From AP-15 sp963701815 (lineage in GTDB: Bacteria; Pseudomonadota; Alphaproteobacteria; ATCC43930; CGMCC-115725): a stretch of DNA of 64,000 bases. Made by a program: the position numbers and the translations under genes. The stretch's first letter is position 1, and each line of letters starts with the position of its first letter. Below are positions 38,073 through 45,635 of this stretch, piece by piece. Below the pieces are notes generated by a model that saw nothing but the letters and a program-made list of their open reading frames with translations, was not told the DNA's origin and ran no database searches. Location: contig CAVPBN010000046.1 in the NCBI GenBank assembly GCA_963701815.1, forward strand, positions 248,001 to 312,000, read 5' to 3'.

Positions 38073-38591
38073 TCAGCCGCCCTTGACCAGCAGCGCCATG
38101 ATCGCGTCGAGATGGTCGTCGGCCAGCTGCTTTAATTCATTGTCGGTGCGGTCCTGCACCGGATGGGGGATGAATACGATTGCCGGGTCGATGCCGAGCG
38201 ATTTGGCCCCGGCCGCCGCCCCTTCCATAAACTCTGTCGTCGCCACACCGACCGTCGGGATGCCGCGTGCTTCGAGGTCTGCCATGTCATGCGTACAGCA
38301 CGAAATGCAGGAGCCTCAATCGGACAAGCCTTCGATGACAAGGTCGACTTCGGCAGCGATCTGTTGCCGCAACGGCAGCGGCGCCACCCGCGTGTTGGTC
38401 GGCTTGGCATAGTGCTTGACGGCGATGCCGCGCTCGCCGAGCCGTTCGCCGAGGCGGCGCAGAAACACGTCGCCGCGCGCCTTGGCGATGTCGAGGATCC
38501 CGATCGTCAACCCGTCGACACGCTCCGGCCGCGGCAGACGCGGCCGGATTGTCGGACTTCGCTCCGAAGTCGGGTCGAGCAGCACCGTCAT
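38073..38591 (-). CDS. UGSC-family selenoprotein (in-frame TGA read as selenocysteine)
   Basis: A 519-base frame of 172 residues interrupted only by TGA at 38318-38316 (residue 92). Residues 1-91 (ending VDLVIEGLSD) and 93-172 are in the same frame. Across the TGA the text reads U-G-S-C-I-S-C-C-T-H-D, then MADLEARGIPTVGVATTEF. The U-G-S-C motif is that of the UGSC (seleno)protein family, where some members carry Cys in place of U. ATG 38591 has a perfect AAGGAGGT (38596-38603). A SECIS-like hairpin begins 12 nt after the TGA. Expected role: redox or Sec-nucleophile chemistry. A nonsense mutation is the alternative but fits the motif and hairpin poorly. Confidence 0.88.
38280..38309 (-). promoter_or_regulatory. 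Candidate bacterial SECIS element
   Basis: In the minus-strand mRNA a stem of 6 bp (UCGUGC 38303-38298 with GCAUGA 38292-38287, one G-U) closes a 5-base loop UGUAC whose second base is G. A lower stem UGC-AU/AU-GCA (38309-38305 with 38285-38280, one bulged G) extends it past one mismatch. The apical loop begins 18 nt after the UGA, inside the spacing known for bacterial SECIS, which must lie in the coding sequence just 3' of the Sec codon. SelB binding is inferred. Confidence 0.65.
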
Positions 38592-38624
38592 ATCGACCTC
38601 CTTAAAGTTTGACTTGCCTCAAAG

Positions 38625-40058
38625 TTAGACCGGCCTCGTCACCGGAATACTGCCGTGCTCGCCGCTCGCCGACCAGCCCCCGATAATGCCGGAAAACATG
38701 CCGGCGTCGCCCCCGGCATGGACGACCATCAATCCGCCCGGACGGAACTTGTTGACGGTCCTGCCGGCAAGCGAGGGCGGGCCGCCTTCGGCGATGCCCT
38801 TGGCGCCCGCGACCAGCTCATCGCCCGGGATTTCGCACAGCCGATAAAGCTCTTGCAGCAGCCGCGCCTTTGACCACCCGGCATTCCTGAAGGTGCGGTG
38901 ATGCTCGGGGCAGACCACGATCAGAGCATCGCCGGCCGGCGCCAGCTTGACATTGTGAATCGCCTTCAAGGATTCGGCAAAGCTGCGCGACAAACTCTCG
39001 GGGTCGCGCGACTTCTGATCGACCACGCCCTGCAAGCCAAACCCGGCGAACACCGTCACCGCCGATTGACCCGGTCCGAGACCCTGTTCGACCGACAGCG
39101 GCTCCCAACTCGATCCTTCCTCGTCCTCGGCAAAGCAATATGTGTATTTGCCGGGATTGCCCAGGGTTGCGCGATCGACCTCGCGCGGCCTGCCGCCGCC
39201 GATATTACGGATCACGAGCTGCAAGGCGCGGCCGATCGAGCCGTTGGCGCGGTTGCCCTGGCCCAACACATTCCCCTTGGCATTCATGCCGATATGGCGG
39301 CGAACCGGGCCGTTGACGATAACCACCGGACCGACGAACATCGTTGTCGCCAGCACGCCGTGCATGGCAAAGCGCTCGTCGAGCACCGCTTCGACCGCGG
39401 CCAACACCACCGGCAGGTATTCGGGTTTGCAACCCGCCATGACCGCGTTGACGGCAATTTTTTCGACTGTTGCCGGAGCGAGGTCGGGCGGAACAAGTCC
39501 CAGCACTTCCTGCGGGTCGCGCGCAGTGCCGTCGAGCATGCGCAGGACACGCTCCTCGGTCGGCGGCGCCAATGGCAGGCCGTCGGACCAGCCGCGTGCA
39601 TCCATCGCCTCCTGCTCATCCTCGCCCGCGCCGATCTCGATACGGCGTGATTTGAGCCCGGTCTCGTTGAAGCGGACTTTCAGACGCTCGACGACACCAG
39701 GCTCGATATTCTTTGAGCCGCAGCCGGGCCGCATGTCGGGCAGACCAGGCCCCAGCCCCGCGAGGCCGGTCAGCCTCTCCCATTCGCCGCGGTCCCAGCC
39801 ATAGGTGCGGTCGACCTCGCGTCCCCCCTCAAAGCGGAGCAAGGTCGGCACGGTCTCGATCCTCAGCCGGTGCGACACATCGAGTAGAGTGTCGTCTATC
39901 CTGTCCGGCACGATCTCCGGAAAGGAAGGATCATCCTGGGTATAGACGGCAAGCCCGGTCCGCTGCGCCAGCGCGCCCAACACCGGCGCCACCAATTCGC
40001 AGGTCGGGCAATCGCGTTTGACGACCGCAACGAGGCCATCGGATGGCAGAGTGTTCAT
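38625..40058 (-). CDS. Thioredoxin-domain protein associated with the UGSC selenoprotein
   Basis: 477 residues. Residues about 8-105 form a thioredoxin fold: AVVKRDCPTCELVAPVLGAL with a CPTC redox site and ETVPTLLRFEGGREV with the cis-Pro. The remaining 370 residues are a separate domain (MAGCKPEYLPVVLAAVEAV, FVGPVVIVNGPVRRHIGMNA, GNVLGQGNRANGSIGRALQL, KYTYCFAEDEE) containing scattered Cys and a Gly-rich core; I know no defined activity for it. It is the first gene of the operon, 33 bp before the selenoprotein, and is a natural electron partner for it. The start ATG is preceded by about 200 bases without a gene. Confidence 0.8.
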   Translation of the reverse strand: MNTLPSDGLVAVVKRDCPTCELVAPVLGALAQRTGLAVYTQDDPSFPEIVPDRIDDTLLDVSHRLRIETVPTLLRFEGGREVDRTYGWDRGEWERLTGLAGLGPGLPDMRPGCGSKNIEPGVVERLKVRFNETGLKSRRIEIGAGEDEQEAMDARGWSDGLPLAPPTEERVLRMLDGTARDPQEVLGLVPPDLAPATVEKIAVNAVMAGCKPEYLPVVLAAVEAVLDERFAMHGVLATTMFVGPVVIVNGPVRRHIGMNAKGNVLGQGNRANGSIGRALQLVIRNIGGGRPREVDRATLGNPGKYTYCFAEDEEGSSWEPLSVEQGLGPGQSAVTVFAGFGLQGVVDQKSRDPESLSRSFAESLKAIHNVKLAPAGDALIVVCPEHHRTFRNAGWSKARLLQELYRLCEIPGDELVAGAKGIAEGGPPSLAGRTVNKFRPGGLMVVHAGGDAGMFSGIIGGWSASGEHGSIPVTRPV

Positions 40059-40257
40059 CGGGTCCCCATTTCGATCCCTGTCGCGAGCATGGGACCGCGT
40101 CTGTCGCCTGGCAAGATCGAGGCCCCTGGACGGCGCGTATCGCAGAGGTTCTCGCAGTCGTGCTCCTGGTCTCGGGTCACATCATCGGCGGATGTCGTTC
40201 GTCGTCCATCTTCCTCTTCCTTTGGCTCGATCAGCGCAGCAGTAGGCTTGGTAAACC

Positions 40258-41211
40258 TCACCGGACGTGCAGCACCGCCTTGCCGGTGAAGTCGCGATCG
40301 AGAAGCCGGCGGGCCACGGCGCCGATCTCGCTCCACGGCTCCTCGACCGCAATTTGCGGCCGCAGCTTTTTTGCCGCGATCAGATCGGCGAGCAGCGCCA
40401 AGCCGATGCCGGCCCGCTCGACACTCATCAATTCGTGGAACAGGGTGAGCCCGTAGAGCCGCACCCCGCCGGTCGCAAAGAAATCGCGGCTTTCGAACGT
40501 CGCCTGCGCAGAATCCGACACCCCGAAGGTCACGCAAGTCCCACCCGGCTGCAGCATGCCGAGCGCCGCTCTGAGGGCGGAGCCGCCGAGCGAGTCGAGA
40601 ATCAGCCAAAACGGCCCATGCGGCCTGGCGGCAGCGAGCTCACGGCCGACCACGACCCGATCGCCGCACCATTCGGCGACCGCCGCCCGATATTCCTCCC
40701 GGCGCACATGGCCCCAGACTTGGGCGCCGGCGGCAGCGGCGAGCTGGCAGGCGAGATGCCCGACCCCGCCCGAGGCGCCGTCGACCAGGACCTTGCGGCC
40801 CAACAACAGCCCGCCCTGGCGCAGCGCGTGCAGTGCGGTGAGGCCGGCGACCGGCAACGTCGCCGCCTCGGCATCGCCGACGCCATCGGGCAGCGCGGCG
40901 ACCGCATGGGTGCGGCAGTTGACCCGTTCGGCCCAAGCGCCGGACGGCAGAATGCCGACCACCCGCGTGCCCTGTCGGGGCCCGCTCCCATCTGCCGCCA
41001 CAGTCTCGGTCACGCCGACAAAATCCCAGCCGGGCCGCCATCCCGGCTCGGCCTGCTGCACCGCGCGCCGCGTCTCGCCGCGGTTGAGCGAGATCGCGGT
41101 GACCCGCACCGCCACCTCGTCGCGGTCGGGATCGCGCAATTCAACCGGCTTGACGGCAAGCCTGCCCGGTGCGGCCGGATCGACGACAACCGCACGGATT
41201 TGTCGCGGCAT
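40258..41211 (-). CDS. Zinc-free MDR quinone-oxidoreductase-like protein
   Basis: 317 residues from ATG 41211 with AGGAG upstream. The fold is medium-chain dehydrogenase without zinc ligands: TAISLNRGETRRAV, GWDFVGVTET, and the NADPH motif VLVDGASGGVGHLACQLAAAAGA. It reduces quinones or enones with NADPH. It sits 199 bp upstream of the 477-residue protein gene and may be a separate unit. Confidence 0.85.
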   Translation of the reverse strand: MPRQIRAVVVDPAAPGRLAVKPVELRDPDRDEVAVRVTAISLNRGETRRAVQQAEPGWRPGWDFVGVTETVAADGSGPRQGTRVVGILPSGAWAERVNCRTHAVAALPDGVGDAEAATLPVAGLTALHALRQGGLLLGRKVLVDGASGGVGHLACQLAAAAGAQVWGHVRREEYRAAVAEWCGDRVVVGRELAAARPHGPFWLILDSLGGSALRAALGMLQPGGTCVTFGVSDSAQATFESRDFFATGGVRLYGLTLFHELMSVERAGIGLALLADLIAAKKLRPQIAVEEPWSEIGAVARRLLDRDFTGKAVLHVR

Positions 41212-41320
41212 GGGCGTTCTCCTGTGTCGGCCCGGGTAAATCCAGCGGCTCACCGCGGGCGGCGAGGTTGCTCGTTGTTGAAGATGCCGGCGATGAAGAT
41301 GCCGGCGCCTGGCCCGACCC

Positions 41321-41737
41321 TCACAAATTTACGACTGCGACCGCCTCGATCTCGATCATGAAATCGGGGCCGGCGAGGCGGGTGACGCCAACGGTCGTGC
41401 TGGTCGGGGTCGCCACTCCGAAATAACGCATGCGTACATCGCCGCACTTCTGAAACTCATCGAAATCGGTGACAAAGGTGTTGGTCTTGACGACGTCGGC
41501 CCAGCTCGCGCCGGCCGCCTTGAGGCACCGGTCGAGGTTCTGGAACGTCTGTTCCATTTGGGCGCGCATATCGCCCTTCCCGACGCAATTGCCGTCGATG
41601 TCGCGAGCCAGCTGGCCGGCGATGTAAACGATCTTGCCGGTGCCGCTCACCGTCACGACGTGCGAGTAGGAGGGCTGCCCACCCGACATCCTGACATTCA
41701 TGCCATCCGGCTGCATCCGCTCGATCTCGAGGACCAT
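41321..41737 (-). CDS. RidA/YjgF-family protein
   Basis: 138 residues from ATG 41737 with GGAGAG upstream. GKIVYIAGQLARDIDGNCVG, QTFQNLDRCLKAAGASWADVVKTNTFVTD and RLAGPDFMIEIEAVAV follow the RidA pattern of trimeric enamine/imine deaminases. The usual catalytic Arg position near the C terminus is replaced by the ARLAGP-like GVTRLAGPDFMIEIE, which keeps an Arg. It probably removes reactive imines or acts in a catabolic step. Confidence 0.88.
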   Translation of the reverse strand: MVLEIERMQPDGMNVRMSGGQPSYSHVVTVSGTGKIVYIAGQLARDIDGNCVGKGDMRAQMEQTFQNLDRCLKAAGASWADVVKTNTFVTDFDEFQKCGDVRMRYFGVATPTSTTVGVTRLAGPDFMIEIEAVAVVNL

Positions 41738-42051
41738 TGGTCTCTCCCCGTTGTGTTCATAGGTTTGCGTGATGCGGGTAGCATTCCAGCAGCAGATGTC
41801 CAAGCGGAATGGCAGCCTTGATCTCGGCAAGCCTGCATGGCGCTCCTCGGGCGTAGCCCCGCGGGGTGCGGTTTCGCCGCTCCGCCTTGCCTCGGCCGGG
41901 TCAAAATCGACCGGTCGGACGCCGCGCGGCCGGGGAGACCGATTTCACGCGCAGGCCCGATCAATTCCCGCATAAACCTTCGGCGCCGTGTGCCGCGCCG
42001 GCTTCCGGGTCTCATGCTAAAAACGCGGGGACGGCATAGCAGGAGGACGGC
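41738..42051. other. Intergenic region between ridA-type and SDR genes
   Basis: About 314 bases between divergent genes. It presumably carries promoters for both. The right end has the AGGAGG ribosome site of the SDR gene (about 42040-42045). No gene or repeat was found. Confidence 0.4.
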
Positions 42052-42804
42052 ATGGGGCGGGTCGAAGGCAAAGTGGCGCTGGTTGCGGGCGCGGGAGGCG
42101 GCATCGGCGGCGCCGGGGCCGAGGCGCTGGCCCGCGAGGGCGCGGCGGTGTTCTGCACCGACCGCGACGGTGCGGCGGCCGAGGCTGCCGCTGCCCGGAT
42201 TCGGGTTGCCGGCGGGCGGGCAACAGCCTCGGCCCTCGACGTGCGCGACCGTGGGGCGGTCGATGCGGCTGTTGCCGCCGTCGTGCGCGAATTCGGCCGG
42301 CTCGACATCGTGCTCGAATCGGCCGGGATCAGCCACCGGCTCAATTTCCTGGAGGTCGATGCCGAGACCTGGGACCGCATCGTCGCGGTCAACCTGACCG
42401 GCATGTTTCACCTCGGCCAGGCGGCGGCGCGGCAAATGGTCAAGCAGGGCGGCGGCAGCATCATCAACGTGACCTCGCAGCTCGCCGAGGTGGCGCGGCC
42501 CGAGCGCGCCGCCTATGTCGCCTCGAAAGGCGGCGCCCGCTCGCTGACGCAGGCGATGGCGGTCGATCTGGCGGCGCACGGCATCCGCGTCAACGCGCTG
42601 GCGCCAGGCCCGACGCTGACCGGGCTGACGCGCGCGAGCTATGCCGACCCCGAAGCGCGGCGTGCCACCGAAGCGGCGATCCCGCTCGGCCGGCTCGGCC
42701 AGCCCGAGGATCTCGTCGGCGCGGTGCTGTTTCTCGCCTCCGACGAGTCGCGCTGGGTAACCGGCAGCACGGTCACGGTGGACGGCGGCTATCTGGCGAT
42801 CTGA
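42052..42804 (+). CDS. Short-chain dehydrogenase/reductase
   Basis: 250 residues. The cofactor motif VAGAGGGIGGAGAEALAREGA, the ESAGIS (NNAG-equivalent) segment, Ser in IINVTSQLAEV and the YVASK active-site motif are all in place. It ends RWVTGSTVTVDGGYLAI, as in 3-oxoacyl-type SDRs. It is followed after 11 bp by the MmgE/PrpD gene and likely acts in the same pathway. Confidence 0.92.
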   Translation: MGRVEGKVALVAGAGGGIGGAGAEALAREGAAVFCTDRDGAAAEAAAARIRVAGGRATASALDVRDRGAVDAAVAAVVREFGRLDIVLESAGISHRLNFLEVDAETWDRIVAVNLTGMFHLGQAAARQMVKQGGGSIINVTSQLAEVARPERAAYVASKGGARSLTQAMAVDLAAHGIRVNALAPGPTLTGLTRASYADPEARRATEAAIPLGRLGQPEDLVGAVLFLASDESRWVTGSTVTVDGGYLAI

Positions 42805-42815
42805 GGAGGCGCCGA

Positions 42816-44168
42816 ATGACCGGCGACCAATCGCATCTCACGCACCGGCTGGCGCAATTCGTCGCCGGCTCGCGCTGGGAAGACATCCCGCCGGAAGTGC
42901 GCTGCGAGGGCGTGCGCGGGCTCTTGAACTTTGTCGGCTGTGCGCTCGGCGGCGCGCAGGACGAGGCGATGGGCATCGCGGTCAAGGTGCTGACGCCGTT
43001 TTTCGGGCCGCCGCAGGGGAGCGTGATCGGGCGCCGCGAGCGGCCCGATGCGCTCAACGCCGCTTTCCTCAACGCGGTCAGCGCCAATGTCCTCGAATAC
43101 GACGACACGCATCTCGCAACGGTGATGCACCCGGCGGCTCCGGTGGCGCCGGGCCTGTTCGCGCTCGCCGAGCTGCGGCCGGCGTCCGGGCGCGAACTGC
43201 TGCACGCGTTCATTCTCGGGGTCGAGGTCTCGTGCCGTGTCGGGCTCGGCGTAATGCCGACGCATTACCGGCGCGGCTGGCACATCACCGCGACCTGCGG
43301 AATTTTCGGGGCGGCGGCCGCCTGCGCCCGCCTCGCTGGGCTCGACGCGCGGCGCACCGCCTGGGCGCTCGGCCATGCCGCAACGCAATCCGCCGGCCTC
43401 GTCGAAAACCTCGGCAGCATGGCGAAGAGCCTCGGGGTCGGCAACGCCGCGAAAAACGGTTTGGCGGCGGCGCTGTTCGCCGAGGGCGGGTTCAGCGGAC
43501 CCGAGCAGCCGATCGAAGGGCGCTACGGGTTTGCGGCGGTGACCAGCGACTCGGCCGATCTTGCACGCATCACCGCTGGGCTCGGCGAACGCTGGGAGGT
43601 GCTGAACAACGCGTACAAGCCCTATCCGTGCGGGGTCGTGCTGTTCCCGGTCATCGACGCGTGTCTCGATCTGCGCGCCCGCCACGCGCCGGCGCCGGAA
43701 GCGATCGACCGCGTCGTCGTGCGCGGCCACCCGCTGATGCGCGAGCGCACCGACCGGCCGAATGTCGAGACCGGGCGCGACGCCAGGGTCAGCCTGCAGC
43801 ACAGCGTCGCCGCAGCGTTCCTCTTCGGCGCCGCCGGGCTCGCGCAATACGAGGACGCTTGCGTCGCCGACGCGGCCGTGCGCGCGTTGCGCGCCAGGGT
43901 CGTCTTCGAGGAGGACCCGGCGGCGCCGGTCGAGTCGGCCACCGTGACATTGCGCCTCGCCGACGGGACGGAGCTGAGCCGGCATATCCGGCACGGCCGC
44001 GGCACGCCGGGCCGGCCGATGAGCGACGCCGAACTCGACGCCAAGGTGCGCGAGCTCGCCGCCTACGGCGCCCCGTTTGTCGACATTGCCGGCCTGATCG
44101 CTGCGGTGCGGGGCATCGAGGAGGAGGCCGATCCGATCCGATTGCTGCGGCTGACCGTTCCTGACTGA
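42816..44168 (+). CDS. MmgE/PrpD-family protein
   Basis: 450 residues from an ATG preceded by GAGGAGG. The family signature is seen in LLNFVGCALGGAQDEAM, NAVSANVLEYDDTH, HITATCGIFGAAAACARL and NAYKPYPCGVVLFPVIDACL. Members dehydrate 2-methylcitrate or hydrate/isomerise related tricarboxylic and hydroxy acids. Beside an SDR it is likely part of a catabolic step rather than the methylcitrate cycle. Confidence 0.9.
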   Translation: MTGDQSHLTHRLAQFVAGSRWEDIPPEVRCEGVRGLLNFVGCALGGAQDEAMGIAVKVLTPFFGPPQGSVIGRRERPDALNAAFLNAVSANVLEYDDTHLATVMHPAAPVAPGLFALAELRPASGRELLHAFILGVEVSCRVGLGVMPTHYRRGWHITATCGIFGAAAACARLAGLDARRTAWALGHAATQSAGLVENLGSMAKSLGVGNAAKNGLAAALFAEGGFSGPEQPIEGRYGFAAVTSDSADLARITAGLGERWEVLNNAYKPYPCGVVLFPVIDACLDLRARHAPAPEAIDRVVVRGHPLMRERTDRPNVETGRDARVSLQHSVAAAFLFGAAGLAQYEDACVADAAVRALRARVVFEEDPAAPVESATVTLRLADGTELSRHIRHGRGTPGRPMSDAELDAKVRELAAYGAPFVDIAGLIAAVRGIEEEADPIRLLRLTVPD

Positions 44169-44300
44169 CCGGGTCAAATCAGCCTGTGCGGCGTCACCCC
44201 CGCTGCGACGCCGGCAGCGGGCCCGACCGGTTTCGCGCGCGCCGCCGCCGAGGCGGCCTTCGGGTCCGTCATATGGGAGCACAGATTTTCGAAAGTCGGA

Positions 44301-45605
44301 TCAATCCCTCGCCGCGTTGGTCATTTGGCCGGCGACCAGGCGGACCTTGCGCGGGGAGGCGAACCAGATCGCCGTGGCGGAGACGAGGCTGAGACCCATC
44401 GATATCCAAAATGCGGGCGCGTAATTGCCGAACCGGTCATGAAGGGCTCCGGCGAGCCACGGCCCCGCCGCACCGCCCAATATTGCGGCCAGCATCACGC
44501 AGCCGAAGATGCTGCCGTAATGGCGGCCCTCGAAAATCTCGGCCGGGATGGCGCCCATCACCGAGGTCAGGCCGTAGCCGAGGGCGCCCTGGGCGACAAT
44601 CATCGCGTAGAGGACGGTCATCGTCGGATGGTCGCGGAGCGCGATCAGAAAAAGGCAGCACAAAACGAAGCCGCCATTGCCGATCATCCACACCCACTCG
44701 CGCCCGATGCGATCGGACAAATGGCCCAGCGCGATCTGACCGGGTACAGCGACGAGACTGACGATCCCCAAGGCCCAGGCCGCTTCTCCCGGGGAGAAGC
44801 CGATGTCCATCAGGTATTTGGTCTGGTGCACCTGCACCGCGTACCAAGCGAAGAGGCCGCAGAAATACCCGACGGCAATCCACCAGAATCGCGCGGTGCG
44901 CAGTGCCAGCGCCAGCGTCCAATCGACCGCCGCCCAGTCGGGATCGACGATGTTGCTGTGCCTCCCGCCTGCCGGGCTGCTCGCGCCGATCCCGTCGGGG
45001 TCCGTCCCGAGATCCTCGGGTCGCCGCCGCAACAGCAGGTTGGGCGGCGCCAGCAAGACCAAGACGAGCACGCCGAGCGCCCAACACGCGGTCCGCCAGC
45101 CGCCATGGTCGATCAGCGTTTGCAGCCACGGCAACAAGGTGACCGAGCCGATGCCGACCCCGGAAAAGGCGATGCTGAGCGCAAGCCCGCGGCGGCGCAC
45201 GAACCAGTTGGTCAGGTACAATGACTGGCCGGTATAGGCGAGGCAGTTGATGCCGCCGCCGACCAACGCGCCGAGAGTCAGGTAGAGCTGCCAAGCCTCG
45301 CGCGCCAGCGACGCCAGCAGAAGCCCCGCCGCCATTGCGACAACCCCGAGCTCGATGACGAGGGCCGGGCCGCGCCGGTCCATCAGCCGGCCCACAAAAG
45401 GGGTCGCCAGGGCCGAGACGAGAAAGCCGAACGAGAAAATCCCGGCGGTGACCCCACTGCCCCAGCCGAATTCACCGAGGATCGGCGGGAACAGCAGGGA
45501 GAAGGCAGTACGGGCGTTGACCCCCACCGCCATCGTCACGAACCCGATCGCTACCAGCAGCCAACCGTAGAAAAACGGCAGGCGCGGCCGCCGCCCACGC
45601 ATCAT
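44301..45605 (-). CDS. MFS transporter (monocarboxylate/OFA-like)
   Basis: 434 residues with 12 expected membrane helices. FFYGWLLVAIGFVTMAVGVN, then FSFGFLVSALATPFVGRLMDRRGPA between helices 2 and 3 carries the MFS loop motif. The GWxLV opening is typical of the oxalate/formate and monocarboxylate group, so a carboxylic-acid substrate is likely. It begins 30 bp upstream of nothing on its strand; the GMC gene lies before it at 45636, so the two are probably co-transcribed. Confidence 0.9.
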   Translation of the reverse strand: MMRGRRPRLPFFYGWLLVAIGFVTMAVGVNARTAFSLLFPPILGEFGWGSGVTAGIFSFGFLVSALATPFVGRLMDRRGPALVIELGVVAMAAGLLLASLAREAWQLYLTLGALVGGGINCLAYTGQSLYLTNWFVRRRGLALSIAFSGVGIGSVTLLPWLQTLIDHGGWRTACWALGVLVLVLLAPPNLLLRRRPEDLGTDPDGIGASSPAGGRHSNIVDPDWAAVDWTLALALRTARFWWIAVGYFCGLFAWYAVQVHQTKYLMDIGFSPGEAAWALGIVSLVAVPGQIALGHLSDRIGREWVWMIGNGGFVLCCLFLIALRDHPTMTVLYAMIVAQGALGYGLTSVMGAIPAEIFEGRHYGSIFGCVMLAAILGGAAGPWLAGALHDRFGNYAPAFWISMGLSLVSATAIWFASPRKVRLVAGQMTNAARD

Positions 45606-45635
45606 GCGACCGGCCTCTCGCTACCCCAAGGATGG

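Noticed and set aside
36117..38135. 672-codon open frame on the plus strand opposite hyuA
   Set aside because: It is antisense to a clear HyuA, with His/Arg/Asp/Ala-rich composition typical of GC-rich shadow frames and no family motif.
38316..38318. TGA as an ordinary stop or nonsense mutation
   Set aside because: The frame continues for 80 good codons, the residues around it are U-G-S-C, and a SECIS-type hairpin follows at the right distance.
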